Shown: piece after piece, positions 36,711 through 45,695 of the stretch
How positions within the stretch are numbered: position 1 is the stretch's first letter
How the letters are laid out: each line of letters starts with the position of its first letter
From: Paraburkholderia sediminicola
Lineage (GTDB): Bacteria > Pseudomonadota > Gammaproteobacteria > Burkholderiales > Burkholderiaceae
NCBI RefSeq assembly: GCF_902859805.1
Contig: NZ_CADIKC010000004.1
Span: 372,001 to 436,000 of the forward strand
Length of the DNA: 64,000 nt
Reading direction: 5' to 3'
Program-made: the position numbers and the translations under genes
Notes under the pieces: generated by a model
What the model saw: the letters and a program-made list of their open reading frames with translations, nothing else
Told to the model about the DNA's origin: nothing
Database searches by the model: none

Positions 36711-37034
36711 TCAGCTAAGCGAATTCAGATGAAAGACCGGCTCCAGCGGTTGCTGAAGCGGCGTATGGTCAGGAGCCGTCTGCATGATGTCGGCCATGTA
36801 ATCCCACCATTTGCGCATCACGTCGAGTTGCGGCAGCGCGTTCATGGTGTGATTCGTGCTGCGCGTCAGAATGGCGAACAGGTGATGCGAGTCTGCGTCG
36901 AAGAAGATCCGATAGTCGCGCACACCGGCGTTGTGCAATGCATCAACCAGCTCAGGCCAGATTTGCGCATGACGTCGTTCGTATTCCTCGCGCATGCCAG
37001 GGTTGAGCACCATCCGGAAAGCGATTGTTTCCAT
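36711..37034 (-). CDS. rhaM: L-rhamnose mutarotase
   Basis: A 107-residue dimeric alpha/beta protein of the RhaM/YiiL family. EEYERRHAQIWPELVDALHNAGVRDYRIFFD and MRKWWDYMADIMQ are the conserved active-site stretches (His and the paired Trp). It interconverts alpha- and beta-L-rhamnopyranose. First gene of the minus-strand importer operon; divergent from the LysR gene with a 140-base promoter region. It is the strongest single indicator that the locus is for rhamnose rather than fucose. Confidence 0.93.
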   Translation of the reverse strand: METIAFRMVLNPGMREEYERRHAQIWPELVDALHNAGVRDYRIFFDADSHHLFAILTRSTNHTMNALPQLDVMRKWWDYMADIMQTAPDHTPLQQPLEPVFHLNSLS

Positions 37035-37174
37035 TGCGGCCTGTCTCCCGTCGTATCCGGGCGCTTTCCCTGAGCAGCGTAGAAGCGTCTGGTACGACTA
37101 TAATTCCTGCGTCGATAGCATCTCAATCCGTGTTTGGGATTGGGCGATCCACAAACCGAATCGCACCCGGAACC

Positions 37175-38173
37175 ATGAGCCAACACTCAGCTGTCATCGC
37201 ACTCGTCAATCGGCTCAAGTTCAAGCATCTGGCGCTGCTCGTCGCGCTCGACGACGCGCGCAATCTCCACCAGGCCGCCGAGGCCATCAACGTCGCGCAA
37301 CCCAGCGCGAGCCGCATGCTCGGCGATATCGAGGAAGCGTTCGGCTTCCTGCTGTTCGAGCGCAACGCGCGCGGCATGACGCCCACGCCACTCGGCGTGG
37401 TCACGCTGGCGTATGCGCGGCGTGCACTCGCTGAGCTGACCCGTTTCGCCGAAGACCTCGACGTCAAACGCCGCGGCGGACATGGACAGTTGACCGTGGG
37501 CGCGATCATGGGCGCCGCGCCCGATCTGCTGGCCATGGCGGTCGCCGCCCTGAAAACCGAGAGCCCTCTGCTGAACGTGCGCATTCTTGGCGAAACCAGC
37601 GACCAGGTCGTGCAATTGCTGCATCGCCGCGAAGTCGACCTGGCGCTTGGACGCCTGACGAGTCCGTTGCAACACAACGATTTCAGTTTCGAGCCGCTCG
37701 CGCGCGAGACTTTGATGCTGGTGGTGCGCTCGGTACATCCGCTGGCGCAGCGCTCGCGCATCACGTTGCACGAGCTGATCGACTGGCCGTGGGTCGCACA
37801 ACCGGTTACCAGTCCAGCACGCGTGCTGTTCGAAGAGGAACTCGCGCGTGCGGGTCTGGCGACACCCGTCAACCTGACCGAGTGCGCGTCGATCTTCGCC
37901 ACGCTGCAATTGCTCGAGAACTACGACGCCGTGGCCATGCTGCCCGAGTCGGTGGTGCGTGATCATGTGCGCGGCAAACTGCTGGTCGCGCTGCCGCTCG
38001 AAATCGGCAAGAGCCTCTCCGGTTTCGGCATTCTCACGCGCAAGGAAGAAGCCCTCGCCGAACCCGCACTGCGCTTTATCGATTTGCTGCGTGGCTTCTC
38101 GCGCAAGCTCGCACGCGACGATTCCACCGCGACCGCGACTGAGCCTGTGATCGTATCCACACCGGTTCATTGA
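37175..38173 (+). CDS. LysR-type regulator (GbpR-like) of the rhamnose locus
   Basis: A 332-residue LysR protein. The HTH (about residues 12-75, FKHLALLVALDDARNLHQAAEAINVAQPSASRML) is of the GbpR/CbbR-like type that controls sugar genes. An effector domain follows. I start at the ATG at 37175; the open frame upstream is low-complexity. It is embedded between the two minus-strand rhamnose operons, divergent from rhaM, and converges with the dehydrogenase gene with a 15-base gap. By position it should control both. This differs from AraC-type RhaRS or DeoR-type rhizobial RhaR. Confidence 0.88.
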   Translation: MSQHSAVIALVNRLKFKHLALLVALDDARNLHQAAEAINVAQPSASRMLGDIEEAFGFLLFERNARGMTPTPLGVVTLAYARRALAELTRFAEDLDVKRRGGHGQLTVGAIMGAAPDLLAMAVAALKTESPLLNVRILGETSDQVVQLLHRREVDLALGRLTSPLQHNDFSFEPLARETLMLVVRSVHPLAQRSRITLHELIDWPWVAQPVTSPARVLFEEELARAGLATPVNLTECASIFATLQLLENYDAVAMLPESVVRDHVRGKLLVALPLEIGKSLSGFGILTRKEEALAEPALRFIDLLRGFSRKLARDDSTATATEPVIVSTPVH

Positions 38174-38188
38174 AGTCGGCATCGCCCG

Positions 38189-38971
38189 TTATTGCAAGTT
38201 GACGAACAGGCCGCCGTCCACCAGCAGCGCGGCGCCTGTCACATAACGCGCGCGGTCGGAGGCAAGGAATACCACGCAATCGGCAACGTCCTCCGGACGG
38301 CCCAGTCTGCCCAGCGGAATACGCTTTTCGAAGTAGGCTTTTTTGGCTTCGTCGGCGAGATCTTCCGCGTTCAGGTCGGTCGCGATTGTGCCGGGCATCA
38401 CCGAATTGCAGCGAATGCCGTACGGCCCCAGCGCCACCGCGCATGACTGCATCAACGAATGCACCCCGGCCTTGGTCGGCGTGTAGTGCGTTTGCATGCC
38501 GCCGCCCACCAGCGCGCTGATCGAACTCGTCGCTACGATCGCACCACCTGTGCCCTGCGCTTTCATCTGCTGCGCAGCGGCCTGCGTGACGTAGAACGCC
38601 CCGTTCAGATTCACGGCCACCGTCGACTCCAATACTTCGGGCGGCATGTCGAGAAAGGCGTGAAACGGGCAGATGCCTGCGTTGCTCGCGAGCACGTCGA
38701 CTTTGCCGAAGGCTTCCACAGTGCGGCGGACGAGTTCCTGACCGGTTTCGCGTAAAGCGACATTCCCTTCGACCGCGATCACGCGCCGCCCCAAGGCTTC
38801 AATTTCACCGACCACTTCCGCAACCGCCGAACGGCGCCCATACGATGCGTCGTTATCGCCCCAGTAGTTGATCGCCACATCCGCACCTTCGGTTGCGCAC
38901 GCAACGGCTATCGCGCGACCGATGCCACGTGAGCCGCCGGTAACGATCACGACCTTGTCCTTGAGCAACAC
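38189..38971 (-). CDS. L-rhamnose 1-dehydrogenase (SDR family, LRA1-like)
   Basis: A 260-residue short-chain dehydrogenase. Cofactor motif VTGGSRGIGRA, catalytic Ser in ATSSISALVGGGMQ, and Tyr/Lys in THYTPTKAG. NAGICPFHAFLDMP and the C-terminal TGAALLVDGGLFVNLQ closely match characterised L-rhamnose dehydrogenases. GTG start at 38971 with AGGAG seven bases upstream; the longer frame adds an unrelated tail. It oxidises L-rhamnose to rhamnono-lactone. The gene precedes nothing co-directional until the LysR gap, and follows the dehydratase gene by 84 bases. Confidence 0.9.
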   Translation of the reverse strand: MLLKDKVVIVTGGSRGIGRAIAVACATEGADVAINYWGDNDASYGRRSAVAEVVGEIEALGRRVIAVEGNVALRETGQELVRRTVEAFGKVDVLASNAGICPFHAFLDMPPEVLESTVAVNLNGAFYVTQAAAQQMKAQGTGGAIVATSSISALVGGGMQTHYTPTKAGVHSLMQSCAVALGPYGIRCNSVMPGTIATDLNAEDLADEAKKAYFEKRIPLGRLGRPEDVADCVVFLASDRARYVTGAALLVDGGLFVNLQ

Positions 38972-39055
38972 GTCATTCTCCTGATAGCTGGATCGATAAG
39001 ATGTCTTGCGGGTTGAAACCTGGTCCAACCCATCTTCAACAAGCATTCAACGCGT

Positions 39056-40234
39056 TCAGCGTGGATAAGGCCGCACCAGCGCGCACTCCGGATTGAGCCG
39101 CACACCGAAGCCCGGTGTGTCCGGCACTTTCATCCGTCCATTCACGGGAACCGGTTCATCGAGCAGAAGCGGCGTGAACATCGGCACGACTTCATCCGCC
39201 TTCGGCGCCATCATCAGAAACTCGGCGAACGGTGAGTTGTGGCGCGTGACGACGAAGTGATAGCTATACACCGACGAACCATGCGGCACCACCATCACAT
39301 TGTGGGCATCGGCGAGCGCGGAGATCTTGATGAGTTCGGTGATGCCGCCGCACCAGCCCACATCCGGCTGAATCAGATCGCAGCACTGCATCTCCAGCAG
39401 CATGCGAAAACCCCAACGCGTCGCTTCGTGTTCGCCGGTCGACACCATCATGCCGCGCGGCACGTTGCGGCGCAGTTCGGCGTAACCCCAGTAGTCGTCC
39501 GGCGGCAGGCACTCTTCGATCCACTTCAGACCGTACTCGTGCGCCGCCTGCGCGAGCCGCGTTGCATACGGTACGTCGAGACTCATCCAGCAGTCGTACA
39601 TCAGCCAGAAGTCATCGCCAACGCGGCTGCGCATCTCGGCGAGCTTCTCCAGATTCTTCTTGAGACCCGCCTCGCCTTCAGCAGGACCGTGTTGCAACGG
39701 CAATTTGCCGCCGATGAATCCCATCTCCTTCGCGAGGTCCGGACGTGCGCCGGTCGCGTAGAACACGAGTTCGTCGCGCACCGGGCCGCCCAATAGTTGG
39801 TACACCGGCTCCTTGCGCACTTTCGCAAGCAAATCCCACAACGCGAGATCGACGCCCGAGATCGTATTCAGCACCACGCCTTTGCGGCCGTAGTACAGCG
39901 TCGAGAAATACATTTGATCCCACATCTTCTCGATGTCGGTGACGAGCTGGCCTTCGAGAAAACGTGCGAGATGTTTTTCAACGATGAACGCGCCGATCTC
40001 TCCGCCCGTCGTCACCGCAAAACCCACCGTGCCATCGCTTGCTTCGATCTCGACCACCAACGTGCCAAGCACATTGATGCCGAACGACTGGCGGCTCTGG
40101 CGATACTCCGGATAACGCGCCATCGGCGTGGAAATGTGATCGTCGATCCAGTGTCCGTCGGGTTGATCGTGATAGTCCGCGCCGCCACCGCGAACGATGA
40201 AGGCACGCACGTGCCGGATAGTAGGCATGGCCAT
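39056..40234 (-). CDS. rhmD: L-rhamnonate dehydratase
   Basis: A 392-residue enolase-superfamily protein. Metal ligands lie in LMYDCWMS, WIEECLPPDD and STGEHEATRWG; the general-base His is in VVPHGSSVYSYHF. DYHDQPDGHWIDDHISTPMARYPEY at the N-terminus is characteristic of RhmD. Start at the ATG at 40234 with GGAG upstream; an extra 35 codons upstream would overlap the gap to the MFS gene. It converts L-rhamnonate to 2-keto-3-deoxy-L-rhamnonate. Lies between transporter and dehydrogenase in one operon. Confidence 0.93.
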   Translation of the reverse strand: MAMPTIRHVRAFIVRGGGADYHDQPDGHWIDDHISTPMARYPEYRQSRQSFGINVLGTLVVEIEASDGTVGFAVTTGGEIGAFIVEKHLARFLEGQLVTDIEKMWDQMYFSTLYYGRKGVVLNTISGVDLALWDLLAKVRKEPVYQLLGGPVRDELVFYATGARPDLAKEMGFIGGKLPLQHGPAEGEAGLKKNLEKLAEMRSRVGDDFWLMYDCWMSLDVPYATRLAQAAHEYGLKWIEECLPPDDYWGYAELRRNVPRGMMVSTGEHEATRWGFRMLLEMQCCDLIQPDVGWCGGITELIKISALADAHNVMVVPHGSSVYSYHFVVTRHNSPFAEFLMMAPKADEVVPMFTPLLLDEPVPVNGRMKVPDTPGFGVRLNPECALVRPYPR

Positions 40235-40283
40235 GAAAAGGGCTCCGTTATGGGTGCGTCGAACGTGCAGCCAGAAAATGCGC

Positions 40284-41612
40284 CTAGCGGGCGCGGTGCA
40301 GTAAATGTTGGAAAGACCCGCTTGATTCGGCGCCGTCACGACGCAACAGCGTGCCGATCATGAGCGCCGCCAGCAGACTCGACGCGCCCAATACAATCAG
40401 CCCCGCCGAGGTCGACGAAAACACGCGTTCCGCCGCGGTGCGCAGGCTCGGCGCAATAAATCCACCGAGGCCGCCGAGCGAATTGATCAGTGCGATCCCG
40501 CCCGCCGCTGCGGCACCCGTGAGGTAGCGCGTCGGAAACGTCCAGAACAGCGGCTGCGCCGCGATGAAACCGCTGGCCGCGCAGCACAGCGCGATCAGTC
40601 CGATCGACGGGTTATGCGCGAGCCCCGAGGCGCCGATGCCGAGGCCGGCGAGCACCAGCAGCGCAACTGCCCAGCGCCGGTGTCCACCCGTGCGATCCGC
40701 TCGACGCGGCACATACCACGTCACGGCCAACGCACACAGCCATGGCAACGCGCCGACGAGGCCCACGCGCAAACCGACCGTCGTGCCGAGCAAAGCCGCC
40801 ACCTGCTGCGGCAAATAAAAGATCACCCCGTAGACGCTCATCTGAATCAGCAGATAGATCGCCGAGAGCAGCAACACACGGCGGTCAACCAGCGCTGCGA
40901 GAATATGACGAGGCCCATGCGCCGATGCGGCGAGCGCATCGTCATCGAGCGCGCGGCGCAAAGTGGTGCGCTCCTGCGCATCGAGCCAACGGGCGTCTTC
41001 AGGGCGGTTGTCGAGATACCAGAACGCCCACACGCCGACCACCGAGGCCAACGTTCCCTCGATCAGAAACAGCCACTGCCAGCCGGCCAAACCCATCGCG
41101 CCATGCAACTCGAGCAAGGACCCCGACAGCGGACTGCCGAAGATGAACGCCAGCGGCGCACCGAAATAAAACACGCCCACCGCACGAGCTCGCGCCGCTT
41201 GCGGAAACCAATGCGTCAGGTAGTAGATCACGCCGGGGAAAAACCCCGCTTCGGCGACGCCGAGCAGAAAACGCAACGAATAGAAAGCCGTCGGCGTATG
41301 CGCAAGACACATCGCTGCCGAGACGAGCCCCCATGTCACCATGATCCGGCACATCCACGCGCGCGCGCCGACTTTATGCAGCAGAAGATTGCTCGGTACT
41401 TCGAACAATGCATAACCGACGAAGAACACGCCCGCGCCGAACGCAAAAGCCGCATTGGACAAACCCGTATCGTGCTGCAACGCTTTCTGCGCGAAGCCGA
41501 TATTGGCGCGATCGAGAAACGCCAGCACATACATCAGCAACAGAAACGGCAACAGCCGGCGCATGACCTTGCTGTTGATCGCCTCCAGCAAAGCGGGCGA
41601 ATGCGGATTCAT
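40284..41612 (-). CDS. MFS transporter (ACS family, RhmT-like rhamnonate permease)
   Basis: A 442-residue, 12-helix major facilitator of the anion:cation symporter family. LAFLDRANIGFAQKAL and RFLLGVAEAGFFPGVIYYLTHWFP are typical family motifs. ATG at 41612 with AAGGAG six bases upstream. Adjacent to the rhamnonate dehydratase (50 bases), suggesting uptake of L-rhamnonate or a related sugar acid alongside the ABC importer for the sugar itself. Confidence 0.85.
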   Translation of the reverse strand: MNPHSPALLEAINSKVMRRLLPFLLLMYVLAFLDRANIGFAQKALQHDTGLSNAAFAFGAGVFFVGYALFEVPSNLLLHKVGARAWMCRIMVTWGLVSAAMCLAHTPTAFYSLRFLLGVAEAGFFPGVIYYLTHWFPQAARARAVGVFYFGAPLAFIFGSPLSGSLLELHGAMGLAGWQWLFLIEGTLASVVGVWAFWYLDNRPEDARWLDAQERTTLRRALDDDALAASAHGPRHILAALVDRRVLLLSAIYLLIQMSVYGVIFYLPQQVAALLGTTVGLRVGLVGALPWLCALAVTWYVPRRADRTGGHRRWAVALLVLAGLGIGASGLAHNPSIGLIALCCAASGFIAAQPLFWTFPTRYLTGAAAAGGIALINSLGGLGGFIAPSLRTAAERVFSSTSAGLIVLGASSLLAALMIGTLLRRDGAESSGSFQHLLHRAR

Positions 41613-41669
41613 CTTGTCTCCTTCGCAGAACATGCGGGTCGCGCTCTGCGTTTTTTCTACCTTTTGCTC

Positions 41670-41699
41670 GCAACTGCAACGGCCACTGCAACTGCTACG
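41670..41699. repeat. Hexanucleotide tandem repeat
   Basis: Five imperfect copies of GCAACT/GCNACN between the KDR dehydrogenase and MFS genes. A similar GCGGTT run lies at about 1682-1697 behind nasS. Possibly slippage-prone spacer DNA. Confidence 0.6.
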
Positions 41700-41721
41700 G
41701 CTTGAGCGACGCCATGACGGC

Positions 41722-42474
41722 TCAATACGTGGCGCGGCCGCCGGACAGGTCGAATACCGAGCCGGTGCTGAACGCGCAGTCTTCGGAAGAGAGCCAGAGA
41801 ATCAGCGACGCCGCTTCTTCGGGCAACAGGAACCGGTTCATTGGAATCTTCGAGAGCATGTAGTCGATATGCTGCTGCGACATCGAGTCGAAGATCTCTG
41901 TTTTCGCCGCCGCGGGCGTGACCGCATTGACGAGGATGTTCTTCGTCGCAAGTTCTTTGCCGAGGGATTTGGTCAAGCCGATGAGCCCGGCTTTGGAGGC
42001 GCTGTAGTGCGAGGCATTCGGGTTGCCCTCCTTGCCGGCCACCGAAGCGATATTGACGATCCGGCCGTAGCCCTGCTTGAGCATCTGCGGCACGACCGCG
42101 CGGCAGGTGAGATACGGGCCGATCAGATTCACGTCGATCACGCGGCGCCAGACCTCGGGCTCCAGCTCCCACGTTGTGCCGTTGCCGCCGGTGATGCCGG
42201 CGCAGTTGATCAGCACGTCGATCGCGCCATGGGCGGCGACCGTTTGCGCCACCGCCTGAACCACTGACGCTTCCTGAGTGAGTTCGACCGTGACGGCGGT
42301 GACTTTGCCCAGTTCGCTGAGTTCGCGCTCGCTGCGCGCAAGCCGCTCTGCGTCGATGTCCCATAGCGCGACCGAGGCGCCCGAGTTCAGCGCCCGTTGG
42401 GCCACTGCGTAGCCAATGCCGCGCGCGCCGCCGGTAATGGCAACAACACGCCCCTCCAGATCGATTCGATTCAT
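41722..42474 (-). CDS. L-2-keto-3-deoxyrhamnonate 4-dehydrogenase (SDR, LRA5-like)
   Basis: A 250-residue short-chain dehydrogenase. AITGGARGIGYAVA cofactor motif, NCAGITGGNGTTWELEPEVW, catalytic Tyr/Lys in SHYSASKAGLIGLTKSLGKE, and GSVFDLSGGRATY at the end. ATG at 42474 with CAGGAG seven bases upstream; the open frame extends 26 codons further but without a site. By pathway logic it oxidises KDR to the 2,4-diketo acid; the hydrolase (LRA6) that would cleave this to pyruvate and lactate is not in the window. First gene of the dehydratase operon. Confidence 0.8.
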   Translation of the reverse strand: MNRIDLEGRVVAITGGARGIGYAVAQRALNSGASVALWDIDAERLARSERELSELGKVTAVTVELTQEASVVQAVAQTVAAHGAIDVLINCAGITGGNGTTWELEPEVWRRVIDVNLIGPYLTCRAVVPQMLKQGYGRIVNIASVAGKEGNPNASHYSASKAGLIGLTKSLGKELATKNILVNAVTPAAAKTEIFDSMSQQHIDYMLSKIPMNRFLLPEEAASLILWLSSEDCAFSTGSVFDLSGGRATY

Positions 42475-42644
42475 CGCTGCGCTCCTGTAGCAGGCCCGAG
42501 AGGCCTGCCGTTCAGTTGTTGTATTTCTGCTGTCTCTGCTTTCGTCCAGCAAATATACGAGCGGTGCGATGCGCTAACAATCCGTGTATTGGAGGGGCCG
42601 ATAACAAAAGCGGATCGATTGACGTGACGCCGGAAGCTTACCGG

Positions 42645-43892
42645 CTAGTCAGTACACGCCGGACACGCCATCGCTTTCGCTGGCACTTCCTGCCTGCTTC
42701 GTCCGAAACTTGCGAGCGCCGCGAGCCCCAGCAGTGCCAAACCGCTGCCGAAGAGAAAGTCGGCGGAAATGCCGACATGGTCGACCACCACGCCGCCAAT
42801 GAGCGACCCGAGCGCGATGGCAACCTGAATGATGCTGACAAACAGTGCCGAGCCCGCTTCGGGCGAATCCGGCGTGGCGCGCTGAATCCAGATGCTGAAA
42901 CACAGCGGCAGCGCGCCGAACGAAACACCCCACGCGAGTACGAGCGCAGCGACTCCGATCGACGATTGTTCCAGCAATGGCATTGCCAGCAGCGCGGACA
43001 TGAGCAGTGAAATCATCACGCCCAGAGACACTTTCAGGTTATGCGTGACCGTCGACGAAACGGCGAAGTTCGAGAAGAAGCCAATAATGCCGAAGCCGAG
43101 CAGCAACCAGGTAATCGTCGACATCGAGAAACTCGCGTTATGCAGCAGGAACGGCGTGATGTACGTGTACGAGGAGAAATGCGCGCCGAATACGAGCGCC
43201 ACCATCAGCATGCTTCTACGCGGATGCGGGCGGCGCAGCAGCGCCACCAGATCACGCAGCCGCAATGCGGTGGTCGACGGCAAGGACGGCACGAAAACGA
43301 ACTGCGCCACGAGCGCGATCGCGACAAGCACGCCGGTTGCCATAAACGAAGCACGCCACGACGCGAAGCTGGCGATGAAGGTGCCGAGCGGTACACCGAT
43401 CACTGTCGCGCAGGTTACGCCGGTGAGGATCGTCGCCATCGCTTTGGCCGAATCTTTCGGCTGTACGAGGCGCCCCGATGCCGCGGTCGCCAGGGTCCAG
43501 AAGCCGCCCAGCGCCGCGCCGAGTAACGCGCGTCCGACCAGCATGATCAGGAAATCGGGCGCGAAGGCGGAAATCAGATTCGACGCCAGCAACAAAGCCG
43601 TGAGCAGCAAAAACACGCGCCGACGATCCATCCGGCCGGCCACCAGCATCAAACCGGGCGCGGAGATGGCGGCAATCACGCCCGGCACGGTGACCATCAG
43701 CCCGGCGGTGCCAGGCAACACACCCAGATCCGCCGCTATGCGCGGCAGCAGGCCAACAGGTAAGAATTCCGTGGTCACGAATGCGAACGCACCGATTGCA
43801 ACGGCCACAACGGCGAGCCAGGAACGCAGGGACGACGAAGCCCCATCGTCCGGCGAAGCAATGCTCGCCGGCAGATTATCTTCCATCAACAT
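42645..43892 (-). CDS. MFS efflux transporter (DHA1 family)
   Basis: A 415-residue, 12-helix transporter. FVTTEFLPVGLLPRIAADLGV is the opening motif of the arabinose-efflux/NepI-like DHA1 branch. GRMDRRRVFLL is the loop 2-3 motif and RALLGAALGGFW the helix 4 motif. The first ATG (43892) or the one two codons later could start it; neither has a clear ribosome site. Same strand as, but about 170 bases downstream of, the KDR dehydrogenase operon start, so independent. No adjacent regulator. Likely drug or nucleoside/sugar efflux; substrate unknown. Confidence 0.85.
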   Translation of the reverse strand: MLMEDNLPASIASPDDGASSSLRSWLAVVAVAIGAFAFVTTEFLPVGLLPRIAADLGVLPGTAGLMVTVPGVIAAISAPGLMLVAGRMDRRRVFLLLTALLLASNLISAFAPDFLIMLVGRALLGAALGGFWTLATAASGRLVQPKDSAKAMATILTGVTCATVIGVPLGTFIASFASWRASFMATGVLVAIALVAQFVFVPSLPSTTALRLRDLVALLRRPHPRRSMLMVALVFGAHFSSYTYITPFLLHNASFSMSTITWLLLGFGIIGFFSNFAVSSTVTHNLKVSLGVMISLLMSALLAMPLLEQSSIGVAALVLAWGVSFGALPLCFSIWIQRATPDSPEAGSALFVSIIQVAIALGSLIGGVVVDHVGISADFLFGSGLALLGLAALASFGRSRQEVPAKAMACPACTD

Positions 43893-43970
43893 AGTATTGT
43901 TTGCGAGTAACTAAACAACGGGTGGGATTGGAGCAGTCACACCGGACTAATCAAATCGCAGACGGCAAAT

Positions 43971-44004
43971 CAAGAATAAAAAAGCAGGCGGTATTGGCCT
44001 GCTT
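43971..44004 (-). terminator. Intrinsic terminator for the 44194-44502 gene
   Basis: On the minus strand AAGCAGGC pairs with GCCTGCTT across a 7-base loop, followed by TTTTTTATT (plus-strand A-run 43974-43983). Classical Rho-independent structure about 190 bases after the stop of the small secreted protein gene. Confidence 0.8.
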
Positions 44005-44193
44005 ATGATTGCGATCGGAAAAGACAGCGGGTGAAAACCTGAATGGAACATACCTTAACATCGTATTAAATCGCCCGCTGACGACGCCGTAAAATTGCAC
44101 TCGGGCGTGTGGGTATTCCGATCAGGGTGCCGTGCGTGGATGGAATTGGAAGCGGTGCGCTCTGTCCCCACCGCCTCCTGAACTGCTGGCCTG

Positions 44194-44502
44194 CTACTGG
44201 CCAAAATATATCCTGCATTGCGGCCCGGAAGCGCACGGCCGCTCCTGTCGGCCTCCTACTTCCGTCGCGCCTGCAGCCACTCCGCCATAGGAGACGTTCT
44301 GCACCGCTTGCCCGCCCGGCATCACGGTCCGCGCAGTGTCACCAAACGACATGTCGGTGGTGGCTTGCGCTGATTCGTTTGCGTTCTGCATGAGCGCCTG
44401 GCCCGATACGGCCTGGCCCTGCTGGCTATCCAGTGCGCCGGCTGTGCTCGGCGCCAGAAACAGAGCAGCGCTTGCCAACGCCATCAGTAAACGTAGTTTC
44501 AT
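44194..44502 (-). CDS. Small secreted hypothetical protein
   Basis: A 102-residue protein with a clear signal peptide (MKLRLLMALASAALFLAPSTAGA, cleavage after AGA). The mature part is Gln/Ala/Gly-rich with two Cys near the end (RPCASGPQCRIYFGQ) that could form a disulfide. ATG at 44502 with GAGGAG upstream. No recognised domain. It has its own intrinsic terminator, so it is probably a monocistronic, well-expressed gene. Confidence 0.75.
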   Translation of the reverse strand: MKLRLLMALASAALFLAPSTAGALDSQQGQAVSGQALMQNANESAQATTDMSFGDTARTVMPGGQAVQNVSYGGVAAGATEVGGRQERPCASGPQCRIYFGQ

Positions 44503-44966
44503 GTCCAGACTCCTCGAATCCGGCGCAGCAGTACTTATCCCCTTCAAAAAAAGAATTGATCCGCGAAAAAACGTCGTGTCATGAAATCGAACTGCCGAAC
44601 TGAAAAATGACAAACGGGCGAATGCCTATGCGGGACTGCTGCGGCGAGTCACCGAACTAAATGAGTAAATAGTTGCCAGACCTGAAACCGATGTCGGGCG
44701 TGCGCGCGCGGCTTGCCGGAAACGGTCGCCACCAGGCTGGAAACGCAGATTGTTGCTCCGCTGTTTCGTTATAGCTCGGCCACTCAGGATTGCAATCCCG
44801 GCGGTGCCGGCGGCCTTGGTGACACCCGCCGCTGCTCGATCAGCGGCACGCAACAACAAAATCAGGCCGGCAGGCGCGTGCGTTACCCGAACAGTGCGTT
44901 ATGATGCTGGCATAACGTACAAAAATCGGCCCCGCGCGAGGCACCGGCGAGAGACGGAGCGTGGAC
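44503..44966. other. Intergenic region without recognised gene
   Basis: About 460 bases between divergent small genes. Only short, composition-atypical frames. Presumed to hold the two divergent promoters. Confidence 0.4.
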
Positions 44967-45152
44967 ATGAGACCGACTGTTCGCAATCATTGCATTGTCA
45001 TCACCGTTTTTTCCATTGCGGCCGTAGGGCTTACCCAGCCGTACCTGCCGCGCGGCGGAGCGCTTGAATATTCACTGATTGGCACAGTCAGCCTTATTGG
45101 CGGGCTTATTGGACATATGCTGTACCGCAATGTATGGGGCGACGTTTTTTGA
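44967..45152 (+). CDS. Small two-helix membrane protein
   Basis: A 61-residue protein with two hydrophobic segments (HCIVITVFSIAAVGL and SLIGTVSLIGGLIGHML) separated by a Pro/Arg/Gly turn. ATG at 44967 with CGGAG nine bases upstream (a GTG two codons earlier is possible). Not recognised. A hairpin-forming or toxin-like role cannot be inferred. Confidence 0.5.
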   Translation: MRPTVRNHCIVITVFSIAAVGLTQPYLPRGGALEYSLIGTVSLIGGLIGHMLYRNVWGDVF

Positions 45153-45289
45153 CGCAGCCACTGGAATTTCCTTCGATCAATAACCTGACCGCGAGCGGAC
45201 CCCATATACATGGGCTCGATGCTTTCGCGGCTTCCCCTTGCAATCTGTAACTGACAGAACGCCGGACGCTTTAGAAGGACGAATATCTT

Positions 45290-45616
45290 ATGGACGAAAG
45301 GAAGCGAGATAGCATGATTGCGTATCTCCGCCACCGCATGGAAGAGTTTGGTATCAAACCAGAAGACCTCGCCGCCGTGCTGGCGGCCGAACCGAAGGGG
45401 CAAAAAGCTGAACGCTACCGCAGCGCAACGGGAGATAGCTGGGACGGCCAGGGTGAAATGCCCCAATGGCTTAAACAGGCAATTAGCGCTGGTCAATCAA
45501 TCGACCACTTCGAATTATCGGCCACGCCGGCACCTGCCCCGCAGCCGAAAAAACAGGTGGATTGGCTAAACGACCCCTTCGCGGGAAGTCCGCTTGCGCG
45601 CCCGAACAACCGCTAG
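45290..45616 (+). CDS. Short H-NS-family DNA-binding protein
   Basis: A 108-residue protein carrying the H-NS C-terminal DNA-binding motif: YRSATGDSWDGQGEMPQWLKQAISAGQS, with the GQGEMP AT-hook-like loop. The N-terminal part is only about 40 residues, much shorter than the coiled-coil oligomerisation domain of full H-NS. A Pro/Lys-rich C-terminal tail follows the domain. It may modulate full-length H-NS proteins or silence foreign DNA weakly. ATG at 45290; an internal Met eight codons later is an alternative. Confidence 0.82.
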   Translation: MDERKRDSMIAYLRHRMEEFGIKPEDLAAVLAAEPKGQKAERYRSATGDSWDGQGEMPQWLKQAISAGQSIDHFELSATPAPAPQPKKQVDWLNDPFAGSPLARPNNR

Positions 45617-45695
45617 GCCGTCTGATCGCCAATGCGCCAGAGCAAAGGCATAACCCCGAGCCCTAACCCCGTACTGGCTGACGCGCCGGGGCCGT

